From positions 1 to 64,000 of the forward strand of contig NZ_CAKMMW010000016.1 of the NCBI RefSeq assembly GCF_927798215.1: DNA of 64,000 nucleotides, given 5' to 3'. The notes under the pieces were generated by a model. That model was not told the origin of the DNA and made no database searches. It worked only from the letters and a program-made list of their open reading frames with translations. The first letter of the stretch is position 1; the number at the start of each line of letters is the position of its first letter. Below, one piece after another: positions 52,208 through 61,473 of this stretch. Position numbers and translations under genes: made by a program. This DNA is from Paenibacillus_E allorhizoplanae. Lineage in GTDB: Bacteria; Bacillota; Bacilli; Paenibacillales; NBRC-103111.

Positions 52208-52238
52208 AAAACGGAGCCCGCAAACCCGCGGCGCTCCG
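52208..52238 (-). terminator. Terminator of the amino-sugar operon
   Basis: On the minus strand CGGAGC-GCCGC and GCGG-GCTCCG form a GC-rich stem, followed by TTTTCT. It lies about 200 bases after the last secreted-protein gene. Confidence 0.75.
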
Positions 52239-52434
52239 ATATTGTTGTTTCAGAATTCAATAGAAATTGAAGATCATCTCAGCGGATATAGCGATTTGTT
52301 TCAGAATTCTTTAGAGGAAAATTTTAACACAATTTTTATTTATGCATCACTATGCATAAGCAAAAATTTATCACGAATATCATTGAAAATAAAGTTATCG
52401 ACTGAAGTTATTGATCCAACGGGAATAACAACCC

Positions 52435-54735
52435 TTAATTGATCGTAATCTCTGAAAGCTCTGTATCATACGGAGCAAATGTACTTGATAACTCAACCTT
52501 CAAATAATTCGTTCCGGCAGGAATCGTTCCCGTATTCGTGAAATTCGTTCTATACCAATTACTTTGTGTGGCAACCAACGCATCGTGTGTAGAGTTTATC
52601 AATGTCCATGTCGTTCCATTCGGTGATGAATAAAACTTAACCTTGGTCAAATCTGCACCAAACTCATAAATTTTTGCGCTGAATGATGTTAGGCCCGTTT
52701 TGTTATACACAATCGTTCCTGCACTCGTATTATTCCGCGAAGCCCTTGAAGTATCGCCTTCAAAATACGTTGGACTCGTAGAGTCTAATTGCATATTGGT
52801 ACTATGCGAATATGCTTTAGTCCAATCAGAAAGAGGATCTACCAGAGGTGTTGCTGGAGGAGTTCCACCACTACCACCCGTGTTGTAAACTTCCAATTCC
52901 CAGAAGGAGCTGCCATAACCAGTCGCTCGCGTAGTTAATAGGATCTTCACATATCTAGCACTAGTTGGAGAAAAGGTAATTGTGTCAATACCTCCATCCC
53001 CAATAGTTGTTGAGAACTGGGATGTGAAATTGATGTTATCCGTTGAGGTCTGAATGGTATAGGCCGTGTCATAGGCTGCTTCCCAATTGACAACAACCTT
53101 ATCAATCGTCTTTGCAGCTCCTAGATCAACTTGATACCATTCATTGTTCAAGGATGCACTTCCCCAACGTGTACCTAAGTTGCCATCCACAGACTTCTGC
53201 ACATCAGCGGGAAAGCTCGAGGCCGTTGCTGTTCGGTTTAATGCGAGATTGATGGGTACTTCAGCTGTTGCGTTATACAATTCAAACTCTTTCAAATTCA
53301 CGCCACCTGCTGCGCTTTTTGTAGTGAATAATAGCTTCACATATTTTTTGGTCACGGCTGAAAATAAGATATCATCCGTTCCACCATTGCCTGCTGTTTC
53401 CGTATAAGCATCCGTGTACGTGGTCCCGTCGTCCGAAACTTGGATTTTATATTGGGTTGCATAGGTAGCACCCCATTTAATCACCAATCGATTCAGCGTC
53501 TTGCTTGTTCCAAGATTAGTTTGAATCCATTCATTGTTCGTGGTGGCACCCGTCCAGCTATCATTTAAATTACCGTTATTGGCATTGGCTGCAGTGCCTG
53601 AGCTAGAAGAAGCTGTGATTGATTGTGATAATGCTAAATTATCTTTATCTCTGATTTTCTTAGCAGCTCGAATCGTAAATCCTGCTTCCATCGCATAGTA
53701 CGGCCACGGATGACCAGTTGTTATATAGGATTCTCTTATGTTAGTAAGAAAGGTATTCACTCGTGTCGAGTCTTCCATTACGCTGCCGGAATAGGCCAAG
53801 ATTGCCCATGGAAATGCATCCGGCGTACTTAAATTCGGCCAGCCTGGGTAATTACTATTCAAACTGCCGTATAGACTGATTGCTCGCGCACTGGTTGGTA
53901 GAATAACCCCCGTCCAGATCGGAAAAACCTGCGCTGTTGCATCGGCATAGAAAACACCCCAGTTCGAAGGCTGACCCGCTGAACTGTTATAATTATTATT
54001 TCCTGTATTCCATAAGGATTCGATTCCGGTCGTATTTGAACTTTTCTTTCCCGAATAGTAGGTTCCTTTCGTCGAGTCTCCTAGCACGTTATTTTCCAGC
54101 CATGCCATACTAGCTAAGCCTTCATTCACCTCGACATTATCCATTAAAAACTTGATTTGATAGTCAGGCTTTGAATAGGTCAAGCCATCCGTTTGGAGCG
54201 TTGCAATCGATCCATCCACAGCCATCTCAATCTTAGCTTTATTGTTGATAAGCAGCGTACTGTCTCCGCTTACTTCAACATACTTCTTCAACATCGTTGC
54301 AAATGTAGTCCCATAAGAATCTGTCGAATCATATCCGCCAGACGAAGTTTCCACACCTGTACTTGCATTGGCATAATAGACATAGACCGAGCCATTGATT
54401 CCGTTATAATCCGGTTGGTTCAGATGGTTAAAATACCAATTAATCCAGTTTTTCGCTACAAGGATATTGGCGGCTGAAGGATTCTCCAACATACCGATGA
54501 CAGCCAAGTTCGCAAAATAAGGCTCGATTTTATAGCTCGTTGCCCCTGTGACTGGCGGCCAAAGAAACGTATTGGTTTTGGAAACTACGATAGCTCCCGA
54601 TGGCTGCTGCAAACCAGCGACCCAATTGGATTCACTTTCAATAATGCCTGAATAATCGACATGAGCGAAGGAAATGGAAGATGCACTAACACTAAGAAGC
54701 AATACCATTACGAAAGCGATTGTCTTTTTAAACAT
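52435..54735 (-). CDS. Secreted protein: helical-barrel-like domain plus discoidin/CBM32-like domains (paralogue 2)
   Basis: A protein of about 766 residues with a signal peptide cut near SFA-HVDYS (about residue 25). Residues about 26-375 (YSGIIESESNWVAGLQQPSGAIV, YEPYFANLAVIGML, YDSTDSYGTTFATMLKKY, WGVFYADATAQVFPIW) form a mostly helical domain that resembles six-hairpin glycosidases or lyases, though I recognise no named family. Two discoidin-like domains follow (LALSQSITASSSS near 380 and LALNRTATASSFP near 505), then a distinct C-terminal beta-sandwich. The start ATG at 54735 has GGGAG eleven bases upstream. It is a tandem paralogue of the next gene upstream and is exported, so it should act on a polymer outside the cell. 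Confidence 0.75.
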   Translation of the reverse strand: MFKKTIAFVMVLLLSVSASSISFAHVDYSGIIESESNWVAGLQQPSGAIVVSKTNTFLWPPVTGATSYKIEPYFANLAVIGMLENPSAANILVAKNWINWYFNHLNQPDYNGINGSVYVYYANASTGVETSSGGYDSTDSYGTTFATMLKKYVEVSGDSTLLINNKAKIEMAVDGSIATLQTDGLTYSKPDYQIKFLMDNVEVNEGLASMAWLENNVLGDSTKGTYYSGKKSSNTTGIESLWNTGNNNYNSSAGQPSNWGVFYADATAQVFPIWTGVILPTSARAISLYGSLNSNYPGWPNLSTPDAFPWAILAYSGSVMEDSTRVNTFLTNIRESYITTGHPWPYYAMEAGFTIRAAKKIRDKDNLALSQSITASSSSGTAANANNGNLNDSWTGATTNNEWIQTNLGTSKTLNRLVIKWGATYATQYKIQVSDDGTTYTDAYTETAGNGGTDDILFSAVTKKYVKLLFTTKSAAGGVNLKEFELYNATAEVPINLALNRTATASSFPADVQKSVDGNLGTRWGSASLNNEWYQVDLGAAKTIDKVVVNWEAAYDTAYTIQTSTDNINFTSQFSTTIGDGGIDTITFSPTSARYVKILLTTRATGYGSSFWELEVYNTGGSGGTPPATPLVDPLSDWTKAYSHSTNMQLDSTSPTYFEGDTSRASRNNTSAGTIVYNKTGLTSFSAKIYEFGADLTKVKFYSSPNGTTWTLINSTHDALVATQSNWYRTNFTNTGTIPAGTNYLKVELSSTFAPYDTELSEITIN

Positions 54736-54772
54736 CAAAGAACACTCTCCCTTAAATCATGATAATTGCAAA

Positions 54773-57436
54773 CTATTCATTATCGTTAAAAATGCCGATC
54801 TCCCAGAAAGAACTTCCCCAAGGTGTGCCGCGTGTCGTACATAAGATCTTCACATATCTTGCCCCCGCTGCATCGAAAGTAATTGTGTCCATACCACCAT
54901 CACCCGTCGTTGTTGAATAAACAGTACTATAATTCACATTATCTGCCGATACTTGAATCGCATAACCGGACGCATAAGCAACCTCCCAGTCTATGGTGAC
55001 CCGATTTATCGTCTGTTCGGACCCTAAATCAATTAGGAACCACTGATCGTCCAAAGCGTCACTTCCCCATCGGCTATTCGGATCTCCATCAATGGACCGA
55101 TAGGCGATTTCAGCATTTGTAGAAGCCGTTGCCGATTTATTCAAGGCTAAATTTGGTGAGACAAATAGGTTGGATTCATCCTTATACACACTTGCTTCCC
55201 AAAACGAACTGCCGTAAGGTGTTGCACGCGTTGTGAAACCAATTCGCACATATCTCGCATCGATTATAGGAAACACAATGATATTGGATCCGCCCGTCCC
55301 CGTAAGTGTCGAATACACCGTTTTATAGCTGACTCCATCCTTTGATACTTCAATGCTATAGGCAGAAGCATAAGCTGCCTCCCAGTCGAGCTTCACTTGA
55401 TTCAAGCTTTGGACAGCGCCAAGATCGATTTGATACCATTGATTATCCAGTGGATCGCTACTCCAACGACTGCTTAAATCACCATCTACAGAGCGACTGC
55501 TGAATTCGGCTTGGGTTGACGCAGTTGTGTTCTTCATTAATGCCAAATTTGTTAGATTAGAAGGATTCGATGTATCGTTATAAACACCAATCTCCCAGAA
55601 TGAGCTGCCATAAGGTGTGGCTCGAGTCGTACATAATACTCGAATGTACCTAGCTTCTCTTGTGGTAAATCGAATTACGTCCGTACCCCCATCTCCCGCT
55701 GTCGTTGTATAAGCTACGCTGAAATTCACATTGTCCGTGGATGTTTCTACGGTATATGCTTTGTCATAGGCTGCTTCCCAATCTATGGTCACTTTATTAA
55801 CGGCTTTGATTTCTCCAAGATCAAGCTTATACCATTCATTGTCGGCTGCGTTGCTTGACCATCTTGTTGCTGTATTTCCATCGATGGATTTAACTGCGTT
55901 TTCCACATCCGATGATGCTGTCGCCGTTTTGTTCAGGGCCAAGTTAAGTTTTGGATTAGGCGGCGCATGGTAGACCTCATGATAAATTTCCACTTCATTT
56001 AGAGACGCTTTGCCATCAGACTGAGACAATTCAATCTTTACATATCTGGCCTGCACGTCTGCAAAGCCAAGATCGTCTGTTTTACCGTCTCCCGCAGTAG
56101 TTTCATACACGGTGGAAAATTCATGTGTATCGACTGACACTAAGATCTTGTATGAATCTGCGAAAGCTGAATCCCAATTCAATACCAAGCGGTTGATCAA
56201 CTGGCTGCTTACTAAATCAATCATCACTGCGTCTGGTTTTTTGGATCCCTTCCAGCTTGTTGTTACATTACCGTCATTCACAGGGGAAGGTGAAAATTTC
56301 TTAACATTTCCTGAATCGCTTACTGGTTTGTTTAACGCAAGATTGGTTTGATCCCGCATGGCCTTCGCAGCCCGAATCGTAAATCCAGCCTCCATGTTGT
56401 ACCAAACCCACTTGTGATTTTGATCTATATAATCGGATTTAACCTTCTGCAGGAACGTATCGACTCGATCCTTATCTCCCATCACTGCTGCTGTATAGGC
56501 AAGGATACTCCAAGGAAATTCATCCGACTTTATCAAATACGGCCAACCAGGGTGATAGTGATTTAAGCCATTATAAATATCTAAGGCCCTTTGGCTGGTC
56601 GGAGAGAGAATGCCATTCCATATTGGAAACATCTGCGCCGTGGCATCTGGATAAAAGATCCCCCAATTGGTCGTACCCGCGCCCTCATAAGCCTTATAAT
56701 TGTTTACCACGTTATCCCACAGCGTCTCGATGCCATTGAAATTTGCAAGCTGTTTCACTTCATAGGATTGAGCCAACGTCTCATCCTTCAGCATATGTCT
56801 CGCAAGCCATGCCGCACTTCGCAGCCCTTCATAGACTTCAGAATTATCCATCAAATATTTGATGGCATAGTCAGGCTTAGCCAGCGTTAATCCATTCGCA
56901 TCCATTGTCGCCAACATAGCATCTGCAATTATTTTGACTTTTTCTTTGTTCTTTGTCAGTACTTTTTTATCCCCGCCTTCGCGAATGTATTTCTCCAGCA
57001 AAGTAAGGAAAGTACCCGCATAAGAGTCCGTAGAATCATAATAGTTTGAGCTCGTATAGTGACTTCTTGTGGCAGTATCAACGTAATACACATAAATCGT
57101 TCCGTTCAACCCATTATAATCCGGTGTATTCAAATGATCGAAATACCACTCGATCCACTTCCGGCTGACCTCCAAATTGGCATCTGTTGCGTGATCCAGC
57201 ATACCGATGACTGACAAATTAGCAAAGTATGGTTCTACCTTGTAGGAATCCACACCTTGATATTGGAATGTTTTGTCCCTGGTCATCACAATGGCTCCAG
57301 AAGGCTCCTGTAAGGAAGCAATCCAATTGGATTCGCTCTCCATGATTTCTGAATAATTGACCTCTGCCTGACAAACAGCCGACCATCCCGCAATCCCAAA
57401 AAGGGCGAGCGCAAACAGAAGTATGACTTTTCTCAA
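54773..57436 (-). CDS. Secreted protein: helical-barrel-like domain plus four discoidin/CBM32-like domains (paralogue 1)
   Basis: An 887-residue protein that starts at a TTG (57436) after GGGGGG, with a signal peptide cut near residue 24 (CQA-EVNYS). Residues about 25-370 share the helical domain of paralogue 2 (SNWIASLQEPSGAIVMT, VEPYFANLSVIGMLDHA, DSTDSYAGTFLTLLEKY, WGIFYPDATAQMFPIW, AMEAGFTIRAAK-like). Four discoidin (F5/8C) domains follow at about 385-505, 515-640, 645-765 and 770-887; domains 2-4 share PYGSSFWE-type ends. CBM32-like modules usually bind galactose, GalNAc or related sugars. The gene follows the MalG-type permease by 32 bases, so it is part of the operon and the likely producer of the imported sugar. 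Confidence 0.8.
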   Translation of the reverse strand: MRKVILLFALALFGIAGWSAVCQAEVNYSEIMESESNWIASLQEPSGAIVMTRDKTFQYQGVDSYKVEPYFANLSVIGMLDHATDANLEVSRKWIEWYFDHLNTPDYNGLNGTIYVYYVDTATRSHYTSSNYYDSTDSYAGTFLTLLEKYIREGGDKKVLTKNKEKVKIIADAMLATMDANGLTLAKPDYAIKYLMDNSEVYEGLRSAAWLARHMLKDETLAQSYEVKQLANFNGIETLWDNVVNNYKAYEGAGTTNWGIFYPDATAQMFPIWNGILSPTSQRALDIYNGLNHYHPGWPYLIKSDEFPWSILAYTAAVMGDKDRVDTFLQKVKSDYIDQNHKWVWYNMEAGFTIRAAKAMRDQTNLALNKPVSDSGNVKKFSPSPVNDGNVTTSWKGSKKPDAVMIDLVSSQLINRLVLNWDSAFADSYKILVSVDTHEFSTVYETTAGDGKTDDLGFADVQARYVKIELSQSDGKASLNEVEIYHEVYHAPPNPKLNLALNKTATASSDVENAVKSIDGNTATRWSSNAADNEWYKLDLGEIKAVNKVTIDWEAAYDKAYTVETSTDNVNFSVAYTTTAGDGGTDVIRFTTREARYIRVLCTTRATPYGSSFWEIGVYNDTSNPSNLTNLALMKNTTASTQAEFSSRSVDGDLSSRWSSDPLDNQWYQIDLGAVQSLNQVKLDWEAAYASAYSIEVSKDGVSYKTVYSTLTGTGGSNIIVFPIIDARYVRIGFTTRATPYGSSFWEASVYKDESNLFVSPNLALNKSATASTNAEIAYRSIDGDPNSRWGSDALDDQWFLIDLGSEQTINRVTIDWEVAYASGYAIQVSADNVNYSTVYSTTTGDGGMDTITFDAAGARYVKILCTTRGTPWGSSFWEIGIFNDNE

Positions 57437-57468
57437 AATCCCCCCTCATCTTCGCTTAATTACCTCAT

Positions 57469-58323
57469 TTACCCTTTGATTGCTCCTGATGTAATCCCTT
57501 GAATAAACTGCTTCTGCATCAATACATAAACTAGAATAACAGGTATAACCATAATGGACATGGCTGCCATGAGCAGCTCATATTGTGTAGTATATTGTCC
57601 AACGAACACCGATAACCCCATTTGAATAGGCATTAATTTATTGTTAGAGAACATAACTAACGCAAGTAGAAACTCATTCCAGACGGAAAGCATATTCAGG
57701 ATAACAATGGTTGCAATGGCCGACCTGGCAAGTGGGATCATAATTTTATAATAAATTTGAAAGCTTCTAGCTCCATCGATAATGGCTGATTCTTCAATTT
57801 CTTTGGGCAATTCATCAAAAAAAGATTTGAGAATAAATATCGATATCGGCAAGCTTATCGCGATTAAAGGTAGCATATATCCGAGTCGCGTATTCGCAAG
57901 TCCCAGGTTACTGACGACAATAAATAAAGAGATAAAGGCTCCTGGAACAGGAATCATCATCGTTCCCATAAAAACGTAATAAATCGTTTTTTTTCCTACC
58001 AATTCCAGTCTAGATATGGCGTAGGCGGCAAGTGAAGCAATGAGAACTACACCAACAACGACAACCGTTGTATAAAACAAGCTATTTAGAACATAGAGTT
58101 TAAACCCGCCATAATTCCATGCTTCAATATAATTTTTAAAGTTCAAAGCATTTCGCGGAATGAGGCTTGCATTTGTATAGATTTCATTCTTTTCTTTCAA
58201 TGACGTTGATAACATCCAGATAATCGGAAATAAAGAAATAACCGACCAGACCATTAGTAAAAGGTGGATGATCATTTTCGCTCCCACGCTCTGTCTAGTC
58301 CTTTGCGCAGTTCTGATTTCCAT
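57469..58323 (-). CDS. Sugar ABC permease, MalG type
   Basis: A 284-residue permease with six helices, the EAA loop EIEESAIIDGARSFQIYYKIMIPL and the ending FIQGITSGAIKG. The ATG at 58323 has GGAG eight bases upstream; the frame to 58344 is longer by seven codons that include that site. It partners the next permease, 24 bases upstream, and presumably uses a shared ATPase encoded elsewhere. Confidence 0.9.
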   Translation of the reverse strand: MEIRTAQRTRQSVGAKMIIHLLLMVWSVISLFPIIWMLSTSLKEKNEIYTNASLIPRNALNFKNYIEAWNYGGFKLYVLNSLFYTTVVVVGVVLIASLAAYAISRLELVGKKTIYYVFMGTMMIPVPGAFISLFIVVSNLGLANTRLGYMLPLIAISLPISIFILKSFFDELPKEIEESAIIDGARSFQIYYKIMIPLARSAIATIVILNMLSVWNEFLLALVMFSNNKLMPIQMGLSVFVGQYTTQYELLMAAMSIMVIPVILVYVLMQKQFIQGITSGAIKG

Positions 58324-58347
58324 TGCATTCACTCCGATCCTCATCGA

Positions 58348-59235
58348 TTATTCTTTTCTTTGCGATAGCTTGAGTTGGATGTATGAAATAACAAAAAGCA
58401 TCGCTCCAAATATCACCGAAAATGCACTAGCTAAGCCAAAATTCGAGTTTTTAAAGGCTTCTCGATAAATCCGAATCGCAGGTACTTCCGTTGTATAACC
58501 CGGACCTCCTAAGGTCATGGCGAATACTTGGTTAAAAATTTCCATCGCTCCAAGAATCGTTAGGATATTGACCATCGTATACACTCTTTTTAATGAAGGA
58601 ATGGTAATATGTATCAGCTTCTGTCGTCTGCTTGCGCCATCCAAATCCGCAGCCTCATACAAATCCTTGGGCACACCCTGTAATCCAGCCAAAAATAAGA
58701 TGAACGAACCACCGACACCCTGCCACATGGAAGTTACCGATACTGCGGTAAGCGCTGTTTCGGTTTCTGCAATCCAGCTATGCGTCCAGCTTTCCAGACC
58801 AATGAAAGTTAATAGACTATTCAGAAGTCCTGTTGGTTCATAAATCCATTTCCACACATAACCCACAACAATACCTGACAGGATAGGCGGGATGTAAAAA
58901 AGCACGCGATAGATTTTATTGCCTCGGATGCCAGAATGAACAGCTACGGATAACAGCAAAGCAATCGAATTCATGAAGAGAAGCGCCATACCTGCAAAAA
59001 ACAATCCATTACCAATGGCATGCCACCACACAGGATCTGTGATTGCATTAATGTAATTCGTAAATCCAATATAATTTACGTTGGGATTGACACCATTTGC
59101 ATCGGTAAAGCTATATTGAAAGGTCCGAAACAGCGGAAATAATGAGAATAGTAAAAACAAAGCAACTGCTGGAGCCACGTAAAAAAGGTTCGCCCATTTC
59201 GTCAGTGCTCTATTGCTTGAGATTGGATTACGCAT
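58348..59235 (-). CDS. Sugar ABC permease, MalF type
   Basis: A 295-residue permease with six helices and the EAA loop DLYEAADLDGASRRQKLIHITIPSL. The AAAGGAGG site at about 59246-59253 is 12 bases before this ATG, but five bases before another ATG that opens a four-codon frame (MHHA) ending across the real start (ATGCGTAA), so initiation may be by re-initiation. It follows the binding-protein gene after a 15-bp hairpin. Confidence 0.88.
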   Translation of the reverse strand: MRNPISSNRALTKWANLFYVAPAVALFLLFSLFPLFRTFQYSFTDANGVNPNVNYIGFTNYINAITDPVWWHAIGNGLFFAGMALLFMNSIALLLSVAVHSGIRGNKIYRVLFYIPPILSGIVVGYVWKWIYEPTGLLNSLLTFIGLESWTHSWIAETETALTAVSVTSMWQGVGGSFILFLAGLQGVPKDLYEAADLDGASRRQKLIHITIPSLKRVYTMVNILTILGAMEIFNQVFAMTLGGPGYTTEVPAIRIYREAFKNSNFGLASAFSVIFGAMLFVISYIQLKLSQRKE

Positions 59236-59281
59236 GGTGCATGGTAACCTCCTTTTCGTGAGCATCCACTTACTTTTTAAA

Positions 59282-59319
59282 TAGGCAAGGCTTAAGACGA
59301 TTCCCTTAAGCCTTGCCTA
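59282..59319 (-). terminator. Intra-operon hairpin after the binding-protein gene
   Basis: TAGGCAAGGCTTAAG and CTTAAGCCTTGCCTA form a perfect 15-bp stem with an 8-base loop, ten bases after the binding-protein stop. It has no strong T run. It is the third such hairpin placed between binding-protein and permease genes in this window. Confidence 0.75.
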
Positions 59320-59328
59320 CAATTCTAT

Positions 59329-60705
59329 TTATTTAACTGCAGCCTTACCCTTTTTCGTTGCATCTTCCATTTGCTTCACAACTTTCTCTGGAGTTGATTG
59401 CCCCAAAACAATAAGCTGAATCCCTTTTTGCATGACTGTTTCCGTATCGCCTAGAAATGCAATTGGTGAATCATAGACACTTGTCATTCCTTGTGCAAAG
59501 TTGACTAATGCATCAGGAAGTTTACCGCCAGCAGCTGCCGCTTCTTTGTTAGCAGGCAAATTGAAGCTGCTTGCTGAGTACTTCTGCTGCTGTTCTTTGG
59601 CTAATAGAAACTTCATGAATTTCAAGGTTTCTTCTTTATGTTTCGTTCCTTGGCTGACCACGAGAGGTACTCCGACACCACCAGGAATTTTAATGTCACC
59701 TACAGCGCCGTCTGGTTTAGGCGGTAAGAAAGCATCATAATTTTTGAATGCAGCATTGGTTTGATTGAAAGCACCGATCGCCCATGAGCCATCAAATATC
59801 ATTGCAACTTGACCATTAGCAAACAATGTTTCTGCTTTAGGCAGATCCATGGTCGAAATACCAGGTGCGAACGCTTTATGCTTGGCTAATTCGGCATAGA
59901 TACCAAGTACTTTTTCCCAGGCGGAACCGACCATTGGCTCTAAACCTTGCTTTGTTGCTTTTAATTTTTCTTCACCAAGAAGAGCATACATAAATGGCTC
60001 TGTCATTGAAGTACCCACCCATGATCCTAGACCAGTGGCAAATGGTGCGATGCCCTTTGCATTCAGCTTATCTACGGCGTCTAAGAATTCAGCCCAAGTC
60101 TTTGGAGGTGCGGTGATTCCAGCTTTAGCAAATAAGTCTTTATTGTACATAAACTGCATGTTATTCGTATCCATCGGAAGCGCATAGGTACCAAAATCTT
60201 TCACTTTATAGGTATTACCTTCTTTATAGGAATACGTTTTTACAATATTTTCAGGAAATTTACCTATGATGTCTGTTGACTCTTTACCTAACTCCATGAC
60301 GCTTTTCGTTTCGATAAATTTAGCCAGATCACCAGGTCCACCAGCTAATGTTAAAATATCAGGTAATGAATTCGTTTGAGCTGCTGCAATAGTTTTCTCT
60401 TTAAAGCCGTCTCCACCAAACAATTGGATATCGACTTGAATACCCGTTTGAGCCGTGAACTCCTTCGACATCTCTGTCAATATATCCTTGCGATCCGTTA
60501 AATAGTGCCAGAACACGATTTTAACTGGATCTTTCTTTACTTCTGGTGTTGCGGTTGCAGCAGCTGGAGCAGCTGGAGTTGGTGTTCCAGCAACTTCTTT
60601 GGTAGGTTCGACTTTCGAGCCACAGCCTGCAAGCAGTGTAGTAAATATGAAACCAACAAGTGCAAGAGATCCCCATTTCCTTTCTTTACCAGTAAATACG
60701 TTCAT
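59329..60705 (-). CDS. Sugar-binding lipoprotein (family 1)
   Basis: A lipoprotein of about 458 residues: signal with lipobox LLAGC, an Ala/Thr/Pro linker (TPTPAAPAAATATPE) and a family-1 solute-binding fold (IVFWHYLTDRKDILTEMSKEFTAQTG, NMQFMYNKDLFAKAGI, GQVAMIFDGSWAIGAF). It should bind the amino sugar or oligosaccharide made by the secreted proteins. The start is the ATG at 60705 (GGAGG nine bases upstream); 60711 is an alternative. Confidence 0.9.
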   Translation of the reverse strand: MNVFTGKERKWGSLALVGFIFTTLLAGCGSKVEPTKEVAGTPTPAAPAAATATPEVKKDPVKIVFWHYLTDRKDILTEMSKEFTAQTGIQVDIQLFGGDGFKEKTIAAAQTNSLPDILTLAGGPGDLAKFIETKSVMELGKESTDIIGKFPENIVKTYSYKEGNTYKVKDFGTYALPMDTNNMQFMYNKDLFAKAGITAPPKTWAEFLDAVDKLNAKGIAPFATGLGSWVGTSMTEPFMYALLGEEKLKATKQGLEPMVGSAWEKVLGIYAELAKHKAFAPGISTMDLPKAETLFANGQVAMIFDGSWAIGAFNQTNAAFKNYDAFLPPKPDGAVGDIKIPGGVGVPLVVSQGTKHKEETLKFMKFLLAKEQQQKYSASSFNLPANKEAAAAGGKLPDALVNFAQGMTSVYDSPIAFLGDTETVMQKGIQLIVLGQSTPEKVVKQMEDATKKGKAAVK

Positions 60706-60725
60706 GGACATAGCCCTCCATATTT

Positions 60726-61472
60726 TTAATAGGTAATATTACGGTGCTCATACTTTTCTTGAAGCTTGCGGTTGTGCTCATCCCCGCCATCTACGTTTGC
60801 ACTGATATACACTGGTGGTATCCTTCCTTCTTGTACATATTCAGCTATAATCTCGACAGTTAGCGCTTGGGCAATAAAAACCCCAACTACCGTGGAAGCA
60901 GAACCTGTTTTTTCGCTAATTCCGGGAATCTCAAGAAGCACATCTCCGTAGGGACAGCAGTTATCAATAACGATGTCGGCTATTTCATACAGTTTCTTAC
61001 CGCTTGGATGGCGACTATCCGAATTCGTGGAATGTAATAAGGAAGTGACCGCTATAACGGAGAGACCTCTACGCTTACTTTCTATAGCGAGCTCATTTGG
61101 AGCACCGTTACGCCCTGAATTAGAGACGATGATAATCGAATCTTCCTTTCTAACATCATGCAAATCCAATAAATCATGTGCCGTTTTCGGCTCCCGCTCT
61201 AAATCTACAAGGTTGATACCTATTCGATTATCGATTCGTGAGATATCTTCAAGCCCTACTAGATTTAAAGGCACCAATCCGCCTGCACGACCGCACATTT
61301 CCATTCCAAAGGTACGTGAATGTCCTGCACCAAATACATGAATCACGCCACCTTCTAACAAGCTTTTACTAAGGAGTTTAGAGGCTTTCTGCAGGGGTTC
61401 CATCTGTGTGCTTCTAAATGTTTGAACGATGTCTAGAATCGTATCGATGACTACATTTGCGCCGATATTCAT
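60726..61472 (-). CDS. SIS-domain sugar-phosphate protein (UPF0309-like)
   Basis: A 248-residue protein with a SIS (sugar isomerase) domain: HVFGAGHSRTFGMEMCGRAGG (near residue 45, phospho-binding loop), VSNSGRNGAPNELAIESKRRGLSVIAVTSLLHS (near 115) and NVDGGDEHNRKLQEKYEHR at the C-terminus. SIS proteins bind phosphosugars and act as isomerases, etherases or regulators. This one is shorter than MurQ and lacks its typical ending. The ATG lies one base after the kinase stop, so it is tightly coupled; it may act on the kinase product, but its reaction is not known. Confidence 0.8.
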   Translation of the reverse strand: MNIGANVVIDTILDIVQTFRSTQMEPLQKASKLLSKSLLEGGVIHVFGAGHSRTFGMEMCGRAGGLVPLNLVGLEDISRIDNRIGINLVDLEREPKTAHDLLDLHDVRKEDSIIIVSNSGRNGAPNELAIESKRRGLSVIAVTSLLHSTNSDSRHPSGKKLYEIADIVIDNCCPYGDVLLEIPGISEKTGSASTVVGVFIAQALTVEIIAEYVQEGRIPPVYISANVDGGDEHNRKLQEKYEHRNITY

Positions 61473-61473
61473 G

